A DNA stretch of 64,000 nucleotides from Blastomyces gilchristii SLH14081 (taxonomy: Eukaryota; Ascomycota; Eurotiomycetes; Onygenales; Ajellomycetaceae), in the NCBI RefSeq assembly GCF_000003855.2, contig NW_003101673.1, positions 1,069,900 to 1,133,899 on the forward strand, written 5' to 3'. A program made the translations under genes and the position numbers. Positions 57,333-64,000 of this stretch are shown here, piece after piece. Position 1 is the first letter of the stretch. The number at the start of each line of letters is the position of its first letter. Under the pieces are notes generated by a model that searched no databases, had not been told where the DNA came from, and was given only the letters and a program-made list of their open reading frames with translations.

Positions 57333-59283
57333 TCACCTGTTTTATTTGCAATATACACTGCATATCTATTCAAGAATAGAGAGATGAAAATAGTGAGATC
57401 TTTAAGTTATGTAGATAATATTAGTCTACTCTACAGTTCAAAGACAATTAAAGAGAATTTAGAAGTAATTGAGAAAGCAGTAAAGAAAATCTTTATTAGA
57501 GTAGATATCAATCTAATTCAATTTAATATGAATAAAACTAAGCTAATTCACTTTTTTCCCAGATTTAATAAGAAAGAACTAAGTCTAACTCTTTTGAATA
57601 AAGAGATTAAACTCAGTTTGAATGTCAAATAACTAGAAGTATGATTAAACTTCAAGTTGAATTTTAAATATTATATTTAACAAAGAATTATCAAGACAGA
57701 GAGACTACTGAATAGTATAATCAGACTATTAAATACTGAGAGAGATCTATTCTTTCAGGCTATAAGATAGTTATACATAGCCTGTATTATCTCAGTAGCT
57801 GATTATAAAGTTCAAGTTTGATGAAATAATTAAGATAACTTCACTGAACTCTTTCAAAGTCTATAAAACAGAGCTTTGAGAAGAATTCTGAGAGTATTCA
57901 AGTCATCTTCTATTAAAGTAATGAAAATTGAAGCTTCAATTTCATCTTCTGCTATTCAATTTGAAAAGGCCTGTATGATCTATGCTCTGAGAGTTATAAA
58001 GATAAGCTTAAATCATATAATCAGAGAGGGAGTCTCTTCTTCATTTTCATCAGTTAACTCAGAAAATGAACTGAATTGAAATAGATTTCTTAATTGAAAT
58101 GAGAATAATACTTTAAAGAAAATGCTCTCTCAACTGTATAGACTATATTCACTTATTAAGAATTAATTTTCTTCATTAAATGTTGAGAAAATTAATCATG
58201 AGAAGATATCTCTTTGAAGAGAAAAGCTGGAATCTCTCATAGACTTATAAATAAGTGAACTATCTAAAGAGAGAGAATATAAACAGCATTTGAAGAAGAT
58301 CTCTATAATTAATATAAAAGACTCTATTCTGATTTACTCAGATGACTTAAAAAATGAGAATTTAAATAGATTAGACACAGGCATTGCTTATACTGAAGAT
58401 AATATCAATTTTATCTCAGATTTCTGAAATTTAGACTGTGAATCTGAAGTCTTTGATGCTGAACTATTTGTAATAGTGAAAGCTTTCAAACTCATTGAAA
58501 TAAAATCTTATAAAAGAGGAAATAGTTTGAAAGAGATATGAATATTCTCTGATAGTCAAGCTGCTTTAAAAAGACTTAGAAATAGTCAGATTCATAATAA
58601 TCAAATAAATCTTGAACTGATTTTAAACTCAGTTTTGAAAATTCAAAAGAGAAGAATATTAAAACTGATAATTCATCTGCATTGAGTTTCTGCTCATATG
58701 AATATTCATGACAATGAATTGACTGATTCAGCTGTGAAAAAGAGTTCAGAATTAAGCAGATCTATTCAAAAAACAGTGTTCTGATCTTTCATAAAGAGAA
58801 AGATAAAAGAATCTTATTTAAACAAGTGAAATGAAAGCTGGCAGAAACAAAAGAAGAGCATACATTATTCAAGATTTGAGATAAAATCAAAGTGGAAATC
58901 TTGTTCAATTAAATGTAAAAAGAAAATATTCTCATCTATAATTCAGCTGAAACTAGAACATGGTTATTTCAAATCCTATATACAAAGATTTGATGATAGA
59001 TTTGATTCAACAGAGTACTCATTCTGCAATGTGAATGAAAATTCTGAGCATATTATAATGTATTGTGCATTATACAATAGTCTCAGAGTCAGATTAAAGA
59101 AGAAGTATGATTTAAATTAATTAAATATAAGGTTCTTATTCTCAACTAAGACAGGAATTAAATACTTAATAGACTTTCTATCAGAAACTAAAGCAGTTAT
59201 AAGAAAATGACTGAATTCAGAAGTATCTGAATATGAAGAAGTGGAAATTGATTAGATATAGTCTGTTAAAATAGCTATACATC
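57333..59283 (+). pseudogene. LINE RT (partial) and RNase H of chimera 2
   Basis: Plus-strand reading: SYVDNISLLYSSKTIKEN at about 57402-57455 (YVDD decayed to YVDN), then LRRILRVFKSSSIKVMKIE (57870-57935). The RNase H domain follows, with IYSDDLKNENLNRLDTGIAY (58331-58390), DAELFVIVKAFKLIEIK (58455-58510), FSDSQAALKRLRNSQI (58550-58600) and HDNELTDSA (58710-58735), then the C-terminal finger (CNVNENSEHIIMYC, 59025-59070). Several segments of 60-80 codons remain open, but stops such as TGA for Trp break the frame. The upstream half of RT, the endonuclease and ORF1 are absent. Confidence 0.8.
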
Positions 59284-60127
59284 TAGACTGACTGTGTGAC
59301 CGTGTCTGAGACCAGGATCAAACTTTACAGTTATCATATTGTCTAAAAGCATTACTTCTGATCATGGTTTGTATTCATCACATTGATCTCAAATCATGTT
59401 ATTTCAAATATTAAAGATCTCAGATTCACTTTTCAAATAAAAATCTAGTCTCAGATAAAGAATATATTTGAATTCTTAGTCACATTTTCATTCTGATTTC
59501 ATTATTGAGAATGATATTAAATGAGACTATGAAATCATTTCTCACTTATATAATATCATAATATAGTGCTCATTTGTTGAAAATTCAATAGAGAGTATTA
59601 TCAAATATTGTTACTTTTCTGAATATAGATTATAATTCATATAATTTTAATTATGAAAAAAATATAAAATACAAAAAAAAACAAAAAACAAAAAACAAAA
59701 CAAACACAAGAAAAAATCACAATAAAAAAAAAAAAAGAAAAGAAAAAGAAAAAAACAAAAAATAAAAATAAAAAAAAATCAAGATCACAGAGTTACAGCA
59801 TTCTCAAAATACTCACTTCTCAGAGTCTTTACAATGTTCATCATCAACTGTGAATCTCTCACAGTAAGAATAACACTGTCATGATGAATCATTGTCTTAA
59901 CATTATCTAATAAATAATCAGTATATATCTGTATAAATGTGAATAATTAGAAAACATACACTTAAAAAGTGCGGCCAGGGTGGACTCTGCTGTCACTTGA
60001 ATAACATCAAGAACAGAACACTGAAATTGATAATTCTTCTCATTGATTTCACAGACAAGGCGCATGAAGATGATCTTGAGAAATATAAGATTTCTCAACT
60101 TCTGATAAAAACAGATCTCACAGAGAG

Positions 60128-60633
60128 TAGACTGACCGTGTGACCGTGTCTGAGATCAGAATCAGAATTTTTGATAGTTTCATTGCCAATTCGACAGATC
60201 TCATTACACGGTTCTAATATTAGATAGTAGTCTCATACTGTCTCAGTGAGACTTACTGTCTACTCTTATCACATTTTTCAAATGAGATCATGATTTCCAC
60301 TTCTCAATTTAAATTATTTTTATTGCTTTAAATGACTTTAAATCTCATTTGAGTGTTATCAAAAAGTGTTACTTTTTAAAAAATTAAAAATAGTCTAAAA
60401 AAAACCTTAAAATGTCTAAAAATAGTAACTTTATGCCAAGAATGAGACTAAATGAAATCAAATGAGATCACTTTCTCATTTTTTTCAAGTCATGGTTTCA
60501 TTTTAAGATCTGATATATAGTCACTTTACATGTTTATTTAATGATTAGTCCCAGCGGGATTCATGCCAAGAAATGTATGAGATCAGATCAAATGAGACCA
60601 AATGTGAAATTCATAGTCCCGGCGGCCAGTCTA
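60128..60633 (-). mobile_element. hAT-type MITE copy M6
   Basis: It is 506 bp, inverted relative to M2, with perfect 8-bp duplications ACAGAGAG at 60120-60127 and 60634-60641. It is moderately mutated and retains CCCGGCGGCCAG at its right end. Confidence 0.93.
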
Positions 60634-61519
60634 ACAGAGAGACTCTATTTTCATGATATCAGAGACTGAGTGTTATCAAAAAGCATTACTTTCATGTAAT
60701 GCACATACACTTACTGCAGTAATTCACTCTCTGCATATATAACTGAGAGTTACGGCTTTTTCACACTGCACAGCTCTCTCTGAAATGCTGCTATCAGTTT
60801 GCAACTCACGCAGTCTCTCAGTCCAGCATGCACTGTGTGTATGCAGTCCTGCATGCTGGGGCCATGTTAGTCATTATAGTCTGATGTGATACTCACTTTT
60901 CATGAGTCATGTTTCATTTGAAAGAGAGAGAAAAAGACACAACTATTGTTTTATTAAGAGAAGAATGAATAATTAGTATTATTGAATATAATTTAATTCA
61001 TCTGTATTTAAAATTTGATTAGTCTATACTCTTCAATTTGAGAGTTTCTATAAGTATTTTAATAGTTTTCATACCAGCTTGAACTTAGTGATGAATTGAA
61101 GAAGAAGAGAAAAGAGAGAAGAAAGAAATAAGAATAACTTATCTTTATAATATAAAAACAGAGAATCACTGCAATCATTCTTCTTAGCAACAAAGATCTG
61201 TTTTCTGCATGTATTTCTGATATAGATTATATGATAAATGTATATAAAGAATATCAATAGTGTATGCATTGAATAAAGATAATGTTGCTATATAATACTA
61301 TAGCTGTTTCTATACATCTCTGAAAGCTGTTAATAGTTTCTTTATCTCTTTATATTTAATAAGTTAATAATATATTCTGATGCACTCTCTCTTTCATTAT
61401 TATCATCATTATTATTATCATCATTACTATTATTATCACTATTATCATTATTATCATTATTATTATTATTATATCATTGCCTGTTTTTACTTCTTCTTCA
61501 ACACTTATTAAAATCAATC

Positions 61520-62284
61520 ATGTCATCTCTCTTTAAATATTCTGCAGTCCTGCGGATCATCAAGGCATGTAAGCACTGTCACAGATTGAAGAGAGAGAAG
61601 AAGAAGATGTTCAAGCACAGAGAGACAGATTGCAAGACATATTATAATACCTTGAAGAGGCTCTGTAAAAGAGTAGAATAATAATGATTTTAAGTAACAC
61701 TTCTGATAGATTTAGACTGAACTAAGTATAGAAATAATCTGAATGACACTGCCTGTGAGAGATTAAAAAAGAAGACAGTGAAGAGTCTCATGCAGTAGTA
61801 ATGAGATTAGAAGAAGTTCTGAGAATAATTTAAGATCAAGATAAAGAGAGAGAGAAAGAAGAAGAGTATTACTATAAATAAGTAGCAGCAGAAGAAGATT
61901 AAGAAGATATTAAAGTGAGAGACAAAGAAGTTAAAACTGATAAGTTTTTTATTAAGAGATAATAATTTTTGATAACACTTCTGTTCTCTAATTGATTAGC
62001 AGAAGCTGGCAGAGAAGAGAATTGAGACCTTGTTCAGATCTTGAATGCACTTTATAATTCAGAATATTGAGAAGACAGCTCTGCTCTCTGAGCATGCTAA
62101 TCTGCTTACTGCTGAGATGAAATCTGAGACAGTAGATCAGAAAATGCGGGATTTTGAGATACAGATTGATCTGACTGAGAGAAAGCAGTGAGAACTCTTC
62201 TCTAAGAAGGTAGCAGAGAGAGATTTTAAGATGATTATTATCTCAGATAAGAAGAAGAAGAAGAAGAATAAGAATAAGAAGTGA
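61520..62284 (+). pseudogene. hAT accessory gene, copy C
   Basis: ATG at 61520 opens MSSLFKYSAVLRIIKACKHC; the stretch continues HRLKREKKKMFKHRETDC before a stop at about 61679. The Cys/His ligands are better preserved than in copy A (CxxCH...C). After two AT-rich intron-like gaps the final segment encodes the same coiled coil (IEKTALLSEHANLLTAEM) and a Lys-rich tail ending at the TGA at 62282. The matching exon layout in two copies argues that this is a real gene of the element. Function unknown. Confidence 0.5.
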
Positions 62285-62859
62285 ATTATAAAGAATAATG
62301 AGAAGAATAAGAAAGAGAAGAAAGATAATAAGTAGAAAAAGTTTTTTTCTTTTTATATTAGTTAGTTATAAGTTTGTAACTATTAGTTAATAATTGAAAT
62401 TAATTTTGAGTTTTCAAAAATTATTGTACAAGTTGTAATCAATTATCAATGTCAGAAATAATATATATTATATATTCAACTATTATATCACTATAATGTA
62501 TAAATATCAACATTTTTTCAACATTGATATTCATAATATTAATATATTTTTAATAATATCATCTGATAACATAATTTAATAACACTCTCTTTTATAATAT
62601 TAATATATTTCAAGAAATATGACAGAGATTAATCAAGATTGTTTATTTACTTTTATACATTAATGATATTCAATCTGAGTTAGTACTAAAATTATAACTA
62701 AGCTAAGAAAGAAGATTATTTTCTCTTATATTAATTCTTCTTACACACATCAGTGATCAGTTATTAAAAATAAATTATCATCTTTCTTAAATTATTATCA
62801 TATCTTCTGAATTCACTTCTTTCACTTCTTTTACTTCTATTGAAGATTCATAAACTCTT

Positions 62860-64000
62860 CAAGAAATCACTGTAAATCACAAAGTCTATGTTGTTTATAA
62901 TTTAATACAGAATGCTCTCTTTTAATTATAATGAATAATCACTTCATTCTTCACATCTGATTTCAGGTCATGAAATTTATGAAAAACTCAACACAAACAC
63001 TGAGATGAACTATGAAATAATTATTAACAGATTGCATTGCAGATTACTGAAGAGTTATCTCTCTGTTACAATCACTGTAACTTCATTCAGAAACATTTAT
63101 TATAAACTAATTATAACTCTGAAGAAATTTTCTGACATCTGAAGTCATCAGAATGCAGACAATAAAAGAAAAATAATCAGAAAATTACTACTGAGCTGAT
63201 AAGTTACTCTACTAGATAATGATTTTTGATAACACTAACTTTCTAATTTGAAGAAAATTATGTAAAAATGATTATATATCAGTACTCTGATTTCACAACT
63301 CTTATCTGATAACTTCTGTGAATAATTACTTCATATGTATATATCTCTGAATCTTTCTCTTTAATCAATTGAAAACCCCGAATTCTAAACACTTCTTCAA
63401 ATGCTTAATTCAAATCTTTATATTTCACATCAATTCTGTCTTCAGTTCAATCTTGAGATATACTATAAAGTTAATATATAATATCTAGAATCAGAGTTGA
63501 AGAATCATCAAAGAGTATCTCTCACAGTGAATGCATAAACTAGTATAAACAATCTTACATTTATAAGAGTTACATGTTATTATATTGATGAGAACTGAAC
63601 TTATCAAGAGACATTAATTGAATTTGAATTATTAATCAGTAGTCATACTGAGAATTATATGACAGAGATATTAATGACTGTGATTAAAAATGACTATTGA
63701 AATATTAGTCTTAGTCTTCTTATAATTACAACTGATAATGCTGTGAATAACTACACTATGATAAACAGCTTGAAGTAAAAATTGACTTTGCATTTCTGAA
63801 ATAATAAACAAGGTCATATTTTCTGCATTGCTCATGTGGTTTAACTTGTGATGTAAACACTGATAAAGAATCTTAACATCAAGATAAAGAATAATGAGAT
63901 GACTGATTCTTGAGATGAGAATGAGATAGAAGTAATTACTCAAGTAACTTTTACATTCACTTTGTAAAAGATAATGTTTTTTAACAATACTTTTTAATAT
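62860..64000 (+). pseudogene. hAT transposase, N-terminal and core part (copy C)
   Basis: It is homologous to about 26450-27600 of copy A. The plus strand reads the DNAVNNYT core box at about 63735-63755 and the following region to the window end. The catalytic second half and hATC are outside the window. It contains many stops. Confidence 0.65.

Larger units (their letters stand above)
51318..59283 (+). mobile_element. Chimera 2: tRNA-headed unit fused to a 5'-truncated LINE, with nested insertion
   Basis: The 5' head (51318-51437) is tRNA-like and mutated. It is interrupted by the short-LTR element E4 (51438-56698) and resumes at 56699-57332. At 57333 the sequence passes directly into LINE reverse transcriptase, just upstream of YVDN (57405-57420), and continues through RNase H to 59283, where hAT copy C is inserted. 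The LINE entry point corresponds to about 6120 of the first LINE copy, about 0.8 kb further 3' than in chimera 1. The 3' tail and target duplication lie outside the window. Confidence 0.8.
59284..64000 (+). mobile_element. hAT transposon copy C, truncated by the window edge
   Basis: It starts TAGACTGACTGTGTGACC at 59284 after the candidate target site TATACATC (59276-59283), and follows copy A from its first base to about A position 27600. It includes the A-rich tract (59655-59778), ATC/ATT repeat (61395-61471), accessory gene (61520-62284) and the start of the transposase core (TTDNAVNNYT near 63730). MITE M6 (60128-60633) is inserted. Its left end (GACTGTGTGACCGTGTCTG) preserves the terminus better than copy A, which reads GGCCGTTTAAACATATCTG there. 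Confidence 0.85.

Overview
This window comes from a filamentous ascomycete (Pezizomycotina). The evidence is short spliceosomal introns, a Zn2Cys6 fungal transcription factor, a Tad-type LINE, chromodomain Gypsy elements, and long AT-rich blocks damaged by transitions typical of RIP. Eurotiomycete or Onygenales affinity is possible but not proven by anything seen here. The window has two compartments: about 52 kb of nested, mutated transposons, and one ordinary gene island of about 12 kb (roughly 31.7-43.4 kb).

Left transposon block (1-31.7 kb). A Gypsy pol fragment (1-2262) is interrupted by another copy of the same family (from 2263). That copy is interrupted by a minus-strand LINE starting at 3838. 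The LINE is split by a complete 13.6-kb Gypsy insertion (6999-20579, 333-bp LTRs, TSD TTCTT, pol on minus) and by a complete 5.74-kb hAT transposon (23385-29126, 8-bp TSD). Inside the Gypsy insertion sit a second complete Gypsy element with a chromodomain (8313-15567, 258-bp LTRs) and a 506-bp hAT-type MITE (18749-19254). The stretch 29135-31700 is AT-rich and unassigned.

Gene island. There are three supported genes: a salicylate-hydroxylase-like FAD monooxygenase (31739-33115, minus, one intron), an intact single-exon Zn2Cys6 regulator of 698 aa (34980-37076, minus), and a ZIP zinc transporter in seven exons (41422-43344, plus, 494 aa). The ZIP gene has an unusual N-terminal ectodomain built from repeated FC-x-G-x-DG / CHxH modules, each on its own exon with phase-2 introns. 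Three CAAGGT boxes lie about 270-310 bp upstream of its start and match the zinc-responsive element recognised by ZafA/Zap1-type regulators, so the gene is probably induced by zinc starvation. The monooxygenase and the regulator are neighbours on the same strand, but co-function is only a guess.

Right transposon block (43.4-64 kb). This is a deep nest. hAT copy B1 (from 44783) carries two MITEs and is interrupted by hAT copy B2 (from 46868). B2 carries two tRNA-derived SINEs (48948-49320 and 50813-51187) and is interrupted at 51318 by a chimeric retroelement made of a tRNA-headed unit fused to a 5'-truncated LINE. That chimera is interrupted by a short-LTR retroelement (51438-56698, 110-bp LTRs, TSD ATAGA), which contains a 48-bp minisatellite and a second, independent tRNA-head/LINE chimera (52095-55960, 13-bp TSD). 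The outer chimera is broken again by hAT copy C (from 59284), which runs off the window and carries a MITE. The strongest points for follow-up are the modular exons of the ZIP gene with its zinc boxes, the two template-switch-like chimeras sharing one donor end, and the two-gene hAT family with its shared 13-bp motif.
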